From: Mobilitalea sp.
GTDB taxonomy: Bacteria > Bacillota_A > Clostridia > Lachnospirales > Lachnospiraceae
DNA length: 11,085 nt
NCBI GenBank assembly: GCA_029974875.1
Contig: JARKQP010000075.1
Span: 1 to 11,085, forward strand
Reading direction: 5' to 3'
Below are positions 1 to 6,363 of the stretch, in pieces. Position numbers and translations under genes: made by a program. The first letter of the stretch is position 1; every line of letters begins with the position of its first letter. The notes beneath the pieces are model-generated. The model had not been told where the DNA came from, searched no databases, and saw nothing but the letters and a program-made list of their open reading frames with translations.

Positions 1-6
1 ATCATA

Positions 7-29
7 ACAGATGAAGAAGCTTCATTTGT
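7..29 (+). other. Small hairpin upstream of the RNase J gene
   Basis: Positions 7-16 pair with 20-29 around a 3-nt loop, giving a 10-bp stem with one G-U pair. No clear run of T follows, so it is a poor intrinsic terminator. It may be the end of an upstream gene outside the window or part of the rnj leader. No convincing -35/-10 pair was found between here and the gene start. Confidence 0.25.
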
Positions 30-75
30 AATATCGTGCACTTAGTAAATGGATAAACAGTACATAAAAACCATT

Positions 76-80
76 GGAGG
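76..80 (+). promoter_or_regulatory. Ribosome binding site fixing a TTG start for RNase J
   Basis: GGAGG lies 9 nt before the TTG at 90-92. No ATG or GTG in the same frame has a better site before the conserved core, and the repeat register runs unbroken from this TTG, so the whole repeat extension is predicted to be translated. Confidence 0.7.
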
Positions 81-89
81 TGCAATTAT

Positions 90-443
90 TTGAAAGAAAG
101 AACTACAACAAAACAGACAGGATTGAAAGAAAGAACAATTACGCAACATCAGACAGGCCTTAGAGAAAGACCGGCTATGAAACAGCCGTCAGAATTGAGA
201 GAAAGACCGGTTGCAAAGCAGCCGTCAGGGTTGAGGGAAAGACCGGTTATGAAGCAGCCGTCAGAATTGAAGGAAAGAGCGGTTGCAAAGCAGCAGCCGG
301 CGGCACTGAAGGAAAGACCGGTTATGAAGCAGCCTACAGAGCTGAAGGAAAGAACGGTTGCGAAGCAGCCGGTAGAATTGAAGGAAAGGGCAGTTGTGAA
401 ACAGCCCGATCCGCAGGAAAAATTAAATATAAAGCAACCGGAT
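90..443 (+). repeat. In-frame 36-bp tandem repeat encoding a basic Pro/Gln repeat tail
   Basis: About nine to ten copies of a 36-bp unit encode L-[KR]-E-R-[PAT]-[VAI]-x-K-Q-P-x-x. The central copies, from 159 to 413, are most alike, and alternate copies read RERPVMKQPSE and RERPVAKQPSG. One copy has an extra residue (KQQPAA, about residues 60-72), and the first two and the last copy are degenerate. Each unit carries about three basic and one or two acidic residues and a proline, so the tail is expected to be net basic and extended or disordered. The units sit directly head to tail with no spacers, so this is not a CRISPR array. Confidence 0.9.
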
Positions 444-2093
444 CTGAAGGGAGTTAAAATTATTCCCCTTGGTGGATTAGAACAGGTCGGTATGAATATA
501 ACTGCAATTGAATACGAGGACAGTATTATTGTCATTGATTGCGGATTATCCTTCCCAGGGGATGAGATGCTGGGGATAGATCTGGTAATTCCGGATGTAA
601 CTTATCTGAAGGAAAATATTGAAAAAGTAAAGGGCTTTATTATAACCCATGGGCATGAAGACCATATCGGATCCCTTCCCTATATCTTAAAAGAAGTAAA
701 TGTGCCTGTCTATGCGACAAAGCTGACAACAGCAATAATTGAAAATAAGCTCAAGGAACATAGCTTATTGAAGAATACAAAGAGGAAGGTGATTAAATAC
801 GGGCAGTCCATTAATTTAGGGTGCTTCCGTATTGAATTTATCAGGACTAACCACAGTATTGCGGATGCGGCTATGCTGGCAATCTTTACTCCTGCCGGAA
901 TCATTTTCCACACCGGAGATTTTAAGGTTGATTTTACCCCTGTTTATGGACAGCCGATTGACCTTCAGCGCATCGGTGAGATTGGAAAGAAGGGCGTGCT
1001 GGCATTATTGTGTGACAGTACGAATGTGGAACGCCCGGGTTATACCATGTCAGAAAGCAGCGTCGGTAAGACCTTTGATACGATTTTTGCAGATTACGCG
1101 AAGCAGAGGATCATAGTTGCAACCTTTGCATCCAATGTAGACCGTGTACAGCAGATCATCAATGCTGCCGCAAAATTTGGCCGTAAAATCGTAGTAGAAG
1201 GCCGCAGCATGGTAAATATTATTTCTGTAGCCAGTGAGCTTGGATATTTAAAAATGCCGGATAATATGCTGATCGATGTCGAACAGATGAAGAACTATAC
1301 GGATAACCAGCTGGTATTAATTACGACGGGAAGCCAGGGTGAGACCATGGCAGCCCTGCCGCGTATGGCTGCTTCCATCCATAAAAAGGTTACGATAAAA
1401 CCGGGAGATGTGGTTATCCTAAGCTCAACCCCGATCCCCGGTAATGAAAAAGCAGTCTCGAAAGTTATTAATGATCTGTCCATGAGGGGCGCAAAGGTTA
1501 TTTACCAGGATACCCATGTATCCGGTCATGCGTGCCAGGAAGAGATCAAATTGATATATACCTTGACGAAGCCTAAATATGCAGTTCCGGTGCATGGAGA
1601 GTATAAGCATTTGATCCGTCATGCGGAATTAGCCCAGACACTTGGTGTACCGAAGGAAAACGTCTTTGTTCTCTCCTCAGGTAAGGTGCTGACCCTGTCA
1701 GAGGAAAGGGCTGCAGTTACGGGAGAGGTTCCGGCACAGGGCATCCTTGTGGATGGACTTGGTGTTGGAGATGTTGGCAATATTGTACTCCGTGACAGAC
1801 AGCTGCTGTCTGAAAATGGATTGATCATTGTTGTCATTTCCCTGGAGAAATACAGCAACCAGGTGCTTTCCGGTCCGGATATTGTATCCCGCGGCTTTGT
1901 ATACGTGAGGGAATCAGAGAACCTGATGGAAGAGGCACGGGTAGTGGTTGAAAAGGCTCTGGACAAATGCTTAAGCCGTAATAATACGGATTGGGGCAAG
2001 ATGAAGAATGAAATCAAGGATTCCTTAAGTGATTTTATTTGGAAGAAGACGAAGAGAAATCCGATGATACTGCCTATTATTATGGAAGTTTAG
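90..2093 (+). CDS. rnj: Ribonuclease J with N-terminal 12-residue repeat extension
   Basis: Metallo-beta-lactamase/beta-CASP ribonuclease with 5'-3' exonuclease and endonuclease activity, acting in mRNA turnover and rRNA processing in the cytoplasm. Residues 1-118 are an extension made of about ten repeats of the type L-K/R-E-R-x-V-x-K-Q-P. The conserved core starts near residue 119 (GVKIIPLGGLEQVGMN). The metal motif HGHEDH is at 187-192 and the second-metal motif HTGD at 274-277. With an offset of 113 these match His74, His76, Asp78, His79 and Asp164 of B. subtilis RNase J1. The beta-CASP stretch (VATFASNVDR), the PVHGEYKHL motif and the C-terminal domain are all present, ending in KKTKRNPMILPIIMEV. 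Length is 667 residues against about 555 for B. subtilis RNase J1; the excess is the repeat region. The TTG start has a good ribosome site. Whether it corresponds to RNase J1 or J2 cannot be told; the intact catalytic residues suggest an active enzyme. Confidence 0.95.
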   Translation: MKERTTTKQTGLKERTITQHQTGLRERPAMKQPSELRERPVAKQPSGLRERPVMKQPSELKERAVAKQQPAALKERPVMKQPTELKERTVAKQPVELKERAVVKQPDPQEKLNIKQPDLKGVKIIPLGGLEQVGMNITAIEYEDSIIVIDCGLSFPGDEMLGIDLVIPDVTYLKENIEKVKGFIITHGHEDHIGSLPYILKEVNVPVYATKLTTAIIENKLKEHSLLKNTKRKVIKYGQSINLGCFRIEFIRTNHSIADAAMLAIFTPAGIIFHTGDFKVDFTPVYGQPIDLQRIGEIGKKGVLALLCDSTNVERPGYTMSESSVGKTFDTIFADYAKQRIIVATFASNVDRVQQIINAAAKFGRKIVVEGRSMVNIISVASELGYLKMPDNMLIDVEQMKNYTDNQLVLITTGSQGETMAALPRMAASIHKKVTIKPGDVVILSSTPIPGNEKAVSKVINDLSMRGAKVIYQDTHVSGHACQEEIKLIYTLTKPKYAVPVHGEYKHLIRHAELAQTLGVPKENVFVLSSGKVLTLSEERAAVTGEVPAQGILVDGLGVGDVGNIVLRDRQLLSENGLIIVVISLEKYSNQVLSGPDIVSRGFVYVRESENLMEEARVVVEKALDKCLSRNNTDWGKMKNEIKDSLSDFIWKKTKRNPMILPIIMEV

Positions 2094-2115
2094 GTTTTTG
2101 CGTTAGCGCCTATCA

Positions 2116-2173
2116 GGGCGTATTTGAAAACTGCTTGTGCGGCTGATGCCCCAATGAGTTTTCAAACACGCTC
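2116..2173 (+). other. Long intergenic hairpin between RNase J and the MltG-like gene
   Basis: Positions 2116-2132 pair with 2157-2173, giving a 17-bp stem with one A-C mismatch and one G-T pair. The central part is TTTGAAAACT against AGTTTTCAAA. The 24-nt loop contains a small GGC/GCC hairpin (2141-2150). No T-run follows, so it is unlikely to be a simple intrinsic terminator. The ribosome site of the next gene (2184-2188) starts 11 nt past the stem and is left free. It could be an RNA-processing or stability element in a shared transcript, or a copy of a dispersed palindromic repeat. Confidence 0.7.
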
Positions 2174-2183
2174 CAGGCAACAT

Positions 2184-2188
2184 GGAGG
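2184..2188 (+). promoter_or_regulatory. Ribosome binding site selecting the ATG at 2194
   Basis: GGAGG is 5 nt before the ATG at 2194. The ATG at 2182 overlaps this site and has no ribosome site of its own, so the downstream start is preferred. Confidence 0.7.
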
Positions 2189-2193
2189 TCAGA

Positions 2194-2622
2194 ATGGCAA
2201 ACAAATCCGCGACAATGAAATTAACATTAAAGGTGAGTAGCTTTATTGCGAGAATACTGCTGAATGTGGCATTTTATACCCTGGTGGTAGTCCTGATCAT
2301 CAATTTCAGCAAGCTGGCCTATGATTTTACGTATCAGCTTTACGGGCCGGTGACGGTGTCGGCAAAGGGGGAAGGAACCACAGTGGTATTCATCATTGAC
2401 AAAGGGGAATCCACCATGGATGTTGCCGGTAAGTTAGAGGTAGGCCGGTTGATAGAAAATAAATACGCCTTTTACTTGAAGGCGAAGCTGGGCAATCATG
2501 TTATTATGCCTGGAAGATATGAGCTTTCTACCGATATGACTTACAGTGAGATTCTCGGTGTGATCACGGACTATTCGAATTCCGGTGAGCAGGAGGAGAA
2601 TTCGGGGAAGGGGTCGGATTAA
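2194..2622 (+). CDS. Small membrane protein with MltG/YceG LysM-like domain, no catalytic domain
   Basis: A 142-residue protein (start ATG 2194, chosen by its ribosome site; 2182 is the alternative). Residues 1-17 are polar and basic, about 18-40 form one hydrophobic membrane segment, and about 60-127 resemble the LysM-like domain of the MltG/YceG endolytic murein transglycosylase family. The family pattern is visible: a beta-strand plus G-E-S (VVFIIDKGES), GRLIENKYAFYLKAK, then PGRYELSTDMTYSEIL. The catalytic domain with its Glu is absent; true MltG is about 340-380 residues. The tail is acidic and Ser/Gly-rich. The gene lies 2 nt before the methyltransferase gene and holds the position of mltG (yrrL) in the B. 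subtilis mltG-trmR-trhP cluster. It may be a reduced MltG relative that binds or positions cell-wall synthesis components without cutting glycan; that role is inference. Confidence 0.75.
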   Translation: MANKSATMKLTLKVSSFIARILLNVAFYTLVVVLIINFSKLAYDFTYQLYGPVTVSAKGEGTTVVFIIDKGESTMDVAGKLEVGRLIENKYAFYLKAKLGNHVIMPGRYELSTDMTYSEILGVITDYSNSGEQEENSGKGSD

Positions 2623-2624
2623 TC

Positions 2625-3296
2625 ATGATAGTTGATGAAAGAATAACGGCCTATATCAATTCCCTGGAACCAGAGCTGCCATCAGAGCTTGCCGCTCTGG
2701 AAAAGGAGGCACTTGTGAACCATGTGCCGATCATAAAGAAAGAAACCCAGGGAGTGCTTAAGTTTTTGCTCCATCTACAGCAACCAAAACGAATCTTAGA
2801 GGTCGGAACAGCCATTGGCTTTTCCGCCCTCTTTATGAGTGAATATAGTAATAGCGATTGTAGGATTACCACCATAGAAAAGGTTGCCATGAGGCTGGTG
2901 GAGGCAGAGAAGAACCTGGCAGACGGAAGATTTCCCCATAGGAATAAGATCAGACTTTGCAAAGGGGAAGCTTTAGAGGTATTGAAGGAGCTGGTATCTA
3001 AGAAGGAGAGTTTTGATTTTATCTTTCTTGATGCAGCAAAGGCCCAGTATATGAGCTTCCTGCCAGAGCTAATGAAGCTTCTATGCAGCAATGGAATGCT
3101 GCTGACGGATAATGTGCTTCAGGATGGTACGGTAACGAATTCCAGGTATAGTATTACGCGGAGGGACCGGACAATCCATTCCAGGATGCGGGAATACCTT
3201 TATACCATAACCCATATGGAGGAGCTGTCTACGGTTATTCTCCCGGTCGGGGACGGAATTACAATCAGCCATAAGAAAGAGGGAACGAAAGAATAG
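2625..3296 (+). CDS. trmR: TrmR-like tRNA 5-hydroxyuridine O-methyltransferase
   Basis: A 223-residue SAM-dependent O-methyltransferase of the metal-dependent COMT/CCoAOMT-like family. The SAM motif I is ILEVGTAIG (58-66), followed by an acidic residue at the end of strand 2 (E85, TTIEK). The metal-binding residues are likely D136 (FLDAAKAQY) and D162-N163 (TDNVL), which resemble the Asp/Asp-Asn set of B. subtilis TrmR (YrrM). TrmR methylates 5-hydroxyuridine at tRNA position 34 to 5-methoxyuridine. The assignment relies on both family and context: an MltG-like gene is upstream and a U32 TrhP-like gene downstream, as in B. subtilis yrrL-yrrM-yrrN/O. It starts 2 nt after the previous stop, so translation is probably coupled; a purine-rich GGGGAAGGGG lies at 2604-2613. 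A generic small-molecule O-methyltransferase is the alternative. Confidence 0.85.
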   Translation: MIVDERITAYINSLEPELPSELAALEKEALVNHVPIIKKETQGVLKFLLHLQQPKRILEVGTAIGFSALFMSEYSNSDCRITTIEKVAMRLVEAEKNLADGRFPHRNKIRLCKGEALEVLKELVSKKESFDFIFLDAAKAQYMSFLPELMKLLCSNGMLLTDNVLQDGTVTNSRYSITRRDRTIHSRMREYLYTITHMEELSTVILPVGDGITISHKKEGTKE

Positions 3297-3332
3297 AACT
3301 GGTAGGACTGGTTAACCTGTATCCTGTGAAAT

Positions 3333-3352
3333 GATCCGTGTTGATCCGTGTT
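3333..3352 (+). repeat. Perfect 10-bp tandem duplication upstream of the U32 gene
   Basis: GATCCGTGTT occurs twice in direct succession (3333-3342 and 3343-3352). Because the unit is not a multiple of three, it takes the ATG at 3331 out of frame with the U32 gene; removing one copy would put that ATG in frame. Confidence 0.85.
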
Positions 3353-3412
3353 GCGGGCACAAGACCTTGCAAACGAGGCTTGTCGGGAATGGATGTTAGA
3401 ATGGAGAACAAA

Positions 3413-4654
3413 ATGCTTGATGAAATAAAGAAGCCGGAATTATTAATACCGGCAGGTAATTTAGAAAATTTGAAAACAGCTGTGATGTATGGTGCAGATG
3501 CAGTCTATATTGGCGGGGATCTGTACGGCCTGCGTGCGAAGGCAAAGAACTTCTCCCTGGAGGATATGAGGGAAGGGATCATATTTGCCCATGGGCATGG
3601 AAAGAAAGTATATGTTACTGCCAATATTACCGCCCATAACCAGGATCTTGAAGGAATCAGGCAGTATTTTAAGGAATTAAAAGAATTTGGTGAAGCCAGG
3701 CCGGATGCGTTAATCATATCTGATCCTGGAGTATTCAGCATAGCCATGGAGGTAATTCCTGAGGTAGAGGTACACGTCAGCACCCAGGCCAACAATACTA
3801 ATTATGAAACCTACCGGTTCTGGCATAAGCTGGGGGCAACCAGGGTCGTATCCGCGAGGGAGCTGTCTTTGGCAGAGCTGGTTGAGCTACGGGCAAAGAT
3901 TCCCCCGGAGATGGAGATTGAGACCTTCATCCACGGCGCCATGTGTATTGCCTATTCGGGACGATGCCTCTTAAGCAATTATTTCACGGGAAGGGATGCC
4001 AATATGGGCGCCTGCACCCACTCCTGCCGCTGGAAATACCATATTGTTGAGGAGACAAGGCCGGGAGAATACCTTCCCATTGAAGAAAATGAGAGGGGAA
4101 CCTATATCTTTAATTCCAAGGATTTATGTATGGTCGAATATATCCCGGAGCTTGTAAAGGCTGGCATTGACAGCCTAAAGGTAGAAGGAAGGATGAAGAC
4201 TGCTTTGTACGTTGCCACTGTAGCAAGGACCTACCGCAGGGCAATTGATGATTTCTTCGAGGATCCGGCAAAATATGAGGCTAATAAAGCCTGGTATATG
4301 GAAGAAATCAGAAAGGGTGTAAACAGGCAGTTTACCACCGGCTTCTTCTTCCATAAGCCTACCCATGAGGAGCAGATCTATGACCACAACACCTACGAGA
4401 AGGCATATACCTATCTTGGAACGGTTTCCGGTGAAAGGGACGGCCTCTATGAGCTGGAGCAAAAGAATAAGTTCAGCGTTGGGGAAGTTGTAGAGGTCAT
4501 GAAGCCGGGCGGGGAGACCATTGAAACCACCGTAAAGAGGATTACCGATAAGGACGGGGCGGATATGGAAAGCTGCCCCCATCCACAGCAGATCATTTAT
4601 GTGGATTTAGGAACTGTGATGAATAGTTATGATATTATAAGACGGAAGGAATAA
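3413..4654 (+). CDS. trhP: U32 family peptidase-like tRNA hydroxylation protein (TrhP type)
   Basis: About 413 residues from ATG 3413, preferred because GGAG lies 6 nt upstream and family members begin just before KPELLIPAG. In-frame alternatives are ATG 3401, ATG 3389 and GTG 3338, which would add up to 25 poorly conserved residues. The U32 signature runs from E170 to the Ser after C185 (E-T-F-I-H-G-A-M-C ... G-R-C-L-L-S), and a second cysteine pair, C201 and C205, follows in GACTHSC. The spaced cysteines fit the proposed Fe-S site of TrhP proteins. In B. subtilis and E. coli, TrhP proteins make 5-hydroxyuridine at tRNA position 34, the substrate of TrmR, and the trmR-like gene is directly upstream. 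Length fits the longer B. subtilis paralogue (YrrO, TrhP2); a short YrrN-like partner is not in this window. Despite the name, protease activity should not be assumed. Confidence 0.88.
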   Translation: MLDEIKKPELLIPAGNLENLKTAVMYGADAVYIGGDLYGLRAKAKNFSLEDMREGIIFAHGHGKKVYVTANITAHNQDLEGIRQYFKELKEFGEARPDALIISDPGVFSIAMEVIPEVEVHVSTQANNTNYETYRFWHKLGATRVVSARELSLAELVELRAKIPPEMEIETFIHGAMCIAYSGRCLLSNYFTGRDANMGACTHSCRWKYHIVEETRPGEYLPIEENERGTYIFNSKDLCMVEYIPELVKAGIDSLKVEGRMKTALYVATVARTYRRAIDDFFEDPAKYEANKAWYMEEIRKGVNRQFTTGFFFHKPTHEEQIYDHNTYEKAYTYLGTVSGERDGLYELEQKNKFSVGEVVEVMKPGGETIETTVKRITDKDGADMESCPHPQQIIYVDLGTVMNSYDIIRRKE

Positions 4655-4669
4655 ATCCTTCCGTCTTTT
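4639..4669 (+). terminator. Intrinsic terminator overlapping the U32 stop codon
   Basis: A perfect stem AAGACGGAAGGA / TCCTTCCGTCTT (4639-4650 with 4656-4667) with a 5-nt loop is followed by T residues. The TAA stop (4652-4654) lies in the loop. It ends the RNase J to U32 block. The opposite strand has the same stem but only a weak T-run, so it may serve the converging GH1 gene only partly. Confidence 0.9.
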
Positions 4670-4697
4670 CTATATCATATTAAAGGAATGGGCTTTT

Positions 4698-5963
4698 CTA
4701 TTTTATTACTTGTCCAAGAACCGATAAGCTTTCCTTTGGATAACGCTTCTGTGTGGCTCTATCCACTGCGATGAGGCCAAAGGTTTTTGAAAAGCCCTTA
4801 TGCCATTCAAAATTATCCAGGAGGGACCAGTGCAGATAGCCGAGCACCGGGATTCCTTCCTTGATACAGTCTAGAATTCCGGCAGTGGCTTCTTTAATGA
4901 AGGCGACGCGGCGGGTATCGTCGGAGGTTCCCAAGCCGTTTTCTGTAACCAGGACCGGAATAGGAAGATCCTTGTATACGGCGCGGATCACGTTAGCCAA
5001 TGCCTTCGGGTAGAATTCATAATCCATCTGGGTACGCTCTGCGCCTTCAGGAATCGGGCATACACCCTCGGGGCCGATGATTTTACGGGTATAGTTCTGG
5101 ACCCCGATGAAATCATCCTTCTGCATATAGGGTAAATAGTGGGTGAATTCCTCCTCCCATTCCTGTGCGGCCAATTCTTCGCCGCCTTCAAGCGGCTGCA
5201 TGTCGTGCAGGGAAAGGGTAACCCCAACCTTTAATTCCGGCTTTACCTTTTTCATGGCATCACGGGCAGCCTCATGGGCACGTAAAATCAGCAGGTCACC
5301 CTCAGGGCTGCGCATGGATAAAAAGGTCTCCAGCTTTGGTGTCCCGAACACCTTGATATTTTCTCCTGTCTGGGCTTTCATCTTCTCGGCAAAGGAACCG
5401 CCGTTCTCAACATTGATTCCGACCTGTACGTCTGCCTGTGCCTGTCTCATATAACGTTTGATCAATGCCGCAAGCTGGAGACCCATATTGGCTTCATTGA
5501 TGGTGCAGACATATTCCAATTGGCTGCCAAGTTTACCTACAACATAAGCACAATAATCTGCAAAGGAACGGATGGTAGCTTCATTTTCCCAGCCTCCCTC
5601 ACTGATGAGCCATTTCGGGGAGGAAAAATGATGCATGGTCACGATAGGCTTAACTCCCTTCCGGTGGCAATAGGCAAGCACATCCCTGTAATGCTCAATT
5701 TCCTTCTCGTCATAAGAACCCTTTTCCGGTTCAATTCTTGCCCATTCAATGGAAAAACGGTAGGCATTCAAGCCTGCCTCTGCCATAAGGTCGATATCTT
5801 CCCGGTATCGGTTGTAGTGGTCGACAGCGTCTAAGGAGGGCTCGTCGAAGGTGGAATTCTCCATCTGCTCCATAGCCCAAAAATCACTGTGGATATTATT
5901 GCCTTCTACCTGGTGCGCTGCGGTAGAGGCTCCGATTAAAAAATTACTTGGAAATTTACTCAT
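4698..5963 (-). CDS. GH1 family beta-glycosidase (beta-glucosidase-like)
   Basis: A 421-residue retaining glycosidase of family GH1, predicted cytoplasmic as no signal peptide is seen. The N-terminus has the family start FLIGASTAAHQVEG, with Q18 as the expected sugar ligand. HH at 111-112, N156-E157 (TINEAN, acid/base) and E341 (VTENGLG, nucleophile) are present. WSLLDNFEW (379-387) carries the sugar-binding Glu386 and Trp387 typical of enzymes for unphosphorylated sugars rather than 6-phospho-glycosides. It differs from common GH1 enzymes in having NEA instead of NEP after the acid/base. The usual G-x-x-A-P-G segment is replaced by a polar stretch (about 165-205), and at 421 residues it is shorter than the usual 440-480. 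The substrate is therefore open: beta-glucoside, beta-galactoside or beta-fucoside. An AGGAGG ribosome site (5969-5974) lies 5 nt before the ATG. It is divergent from an AraC-type gene that may control it. Confidence 0.9.
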   Translation of the reverse strand: MSKFPSNFLIGASTAAHQVEGNNIHSDFWAMEQMENSTFDEPSLDAVDHYNRYREDIDLMAEAGLNAYRFSIEWARIEPEKGSYDEKEIEHYRDVLAYCHRKGVKPIVTMHHFSSPKWLISEGGWENEATIRSFADYCAYVVGKLGSQLEYVCTINEANMGLQLAALIKRYMRQAQADVQVGINVENGGSFAEKMKAQTGENIKVFGTPKLETFLSMRSPEGDLLILRAHEAARDAMKKVKPELKVGVTLSLHDMQPLEGGEELAAQEWEEEFTHYLPYMQKDDFIGVQNYTRKIIGPEGVCPIPEGAERTQMDYEFYPKALANVIRAVYKDLPIPVLVTENGLGTSDDTRRVAFIKEATAGILDCIKEGIPVLGYLHWSLLDNFEWHKGFSKTFGLIAVDRATQKRYPKESLSVLGQVIK

Positions 5964-6100
5964 GTTTACCTCCTGATTTTCTGTTTGTTCTATGGTGGGT
6001 TGCTGCTATGGTTTTAGTAAACCGTTGTACTGCTGTCTGTTCTGGGATTCTAATGAGTATCTTTGCCTGGGCTGTCTTCCCGGAACGGATGATAGCTAAG

Positions 6101-6138
6101 TTTTTCTGGTTCTGAACAATTGAATTTTTCCGGTTCTG
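6101..6138. repeat. Pair of 14-nt direct repeats in the GH1 leader/operator region
   Basis: TTTTTCTGGTTCTG (6101-6114) and TTTTTCCGGTTCTG (6125-6138) match at 13 of 14 positions with a 24-nt period. Directly repeated asymmetric sites are typical of AraC-type operators, and a divergent AraC gene is next door, but binding is inference. Confidence 0.5.
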
Positions 6139-6164
6139 TTTAATATGCGGATTACGTCTATTAA

Positions 6165-6173
6165 AGTATAACA
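6165..6173 (-). promoter_or_regulatory. Candidate extended -10 promoter element for GH1 gene
   Basis: Read on the minus strand, TGTTATACT matches TGn plus a -10 hexamer close to TATAAT. The -35 region is AT-rich with no clear consensus, as seen in activator-dependent or extended -10 promoters. Transcription would start near 6158. Confidence 0.4.
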
Positions 6174-6191
6174 AAAGAAAAAATGAATATA

Positions 6192-6224
6192 TTGTATCCA
6201 GATTAGATATTTATGTATTATAAT
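6192..6224 (+). promoter_or_regulatory. Candidate promoter for the first AraC gene
   Basis: TTGTAT at 6192-6197, an 18-bp spacer, and TATTAT at 6216-6221, which overlaps a perfect TATAAT at 6219-6224. The predicted start is near 6228, giving a leader of about 135 nt. Confidence 0.45.
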
Positions 6225-6349
6225 TAGATTCAGAAAGCAAAAGCGGCTTTCCAATAGCTTATATGAAAACTTCAATGTGAATGCGAGGAGAAGGAAGGAG
6301 CTTGAACAGAAAGCGGTTGTGAATGAAGGTAATCGCGCATTACAGCAGA

Positions 6350-6358
6350 GGGAGGGGA
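6350..6358 (+). promoter_or_regulatory. Ribosome binding site deciding the start of the first AraC gene
   Basis: GGAGGGG, part of a purine-rich run, ends 6 nt before ATG 6364. The frame stays open upstream to a GTG at 6277, but that start has no ribosome site. Confidence 0.75.
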
Positions 6359-6363
6359 GAGCA

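Larger units (their letters stand above)
5964..6363. promoter_or_regulatory. Divergent intergenic region between GH1 and AraC genes
   Basis: 400 bp without a supported gene. On the minus strand, an extended -10 (TG-T-TATACT, at 6165-6173) lies about 200 bp before the GH1 start, leaving a long leader; no good -35 is seen. On the plus strand, TTGTAT (6192-6197) and TATTAT (6216-6221) are 18 bp apart, about 140 bp before the regulator start. A pair of 14-nt direct repeats lies at 6101-6138. Around 6140-6230 the DNA is AT-rich, as expected at promoters. Confidence 0.5.

Noticed and set aside
90..443. Possible CRISPR array, because the repeat unit is 36 bp
   Set aside because: The units are head to tail with no unique spacers, diverge in a codon-like pattern, and stay in frame with the RNase J core.
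149..535. Minus-strand open frame of 128 codons opposite the repeat region
   Set aside because: It is a mirror of the repeats (Cys/Phe/Ser-rich periodic product), has no ribosome site, and lies fully inside the rnj gene.
3338..3412. GTG 3338 start for the U32 protein
   Set aside because: No ribosome site is present, and the added residues have no family resemblance; ATG 3413 is better placed before the conserved KPELLIPAG.
5956..6174. Minus-strand open frame of 72 codons upstream of GH1
   Set aside because: It starts at TTG without a ribosome site, overlaps the candidate -10 element and the GH1 start, and gives a low-complexity Lys/Asn/Arg-rich product.
6277..6363. GTG-initiated longer form of the first AraC gene
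   Set aside because: No ribosome site lies before 6277, while a strong GGAGGGG precedes ATG 6364.
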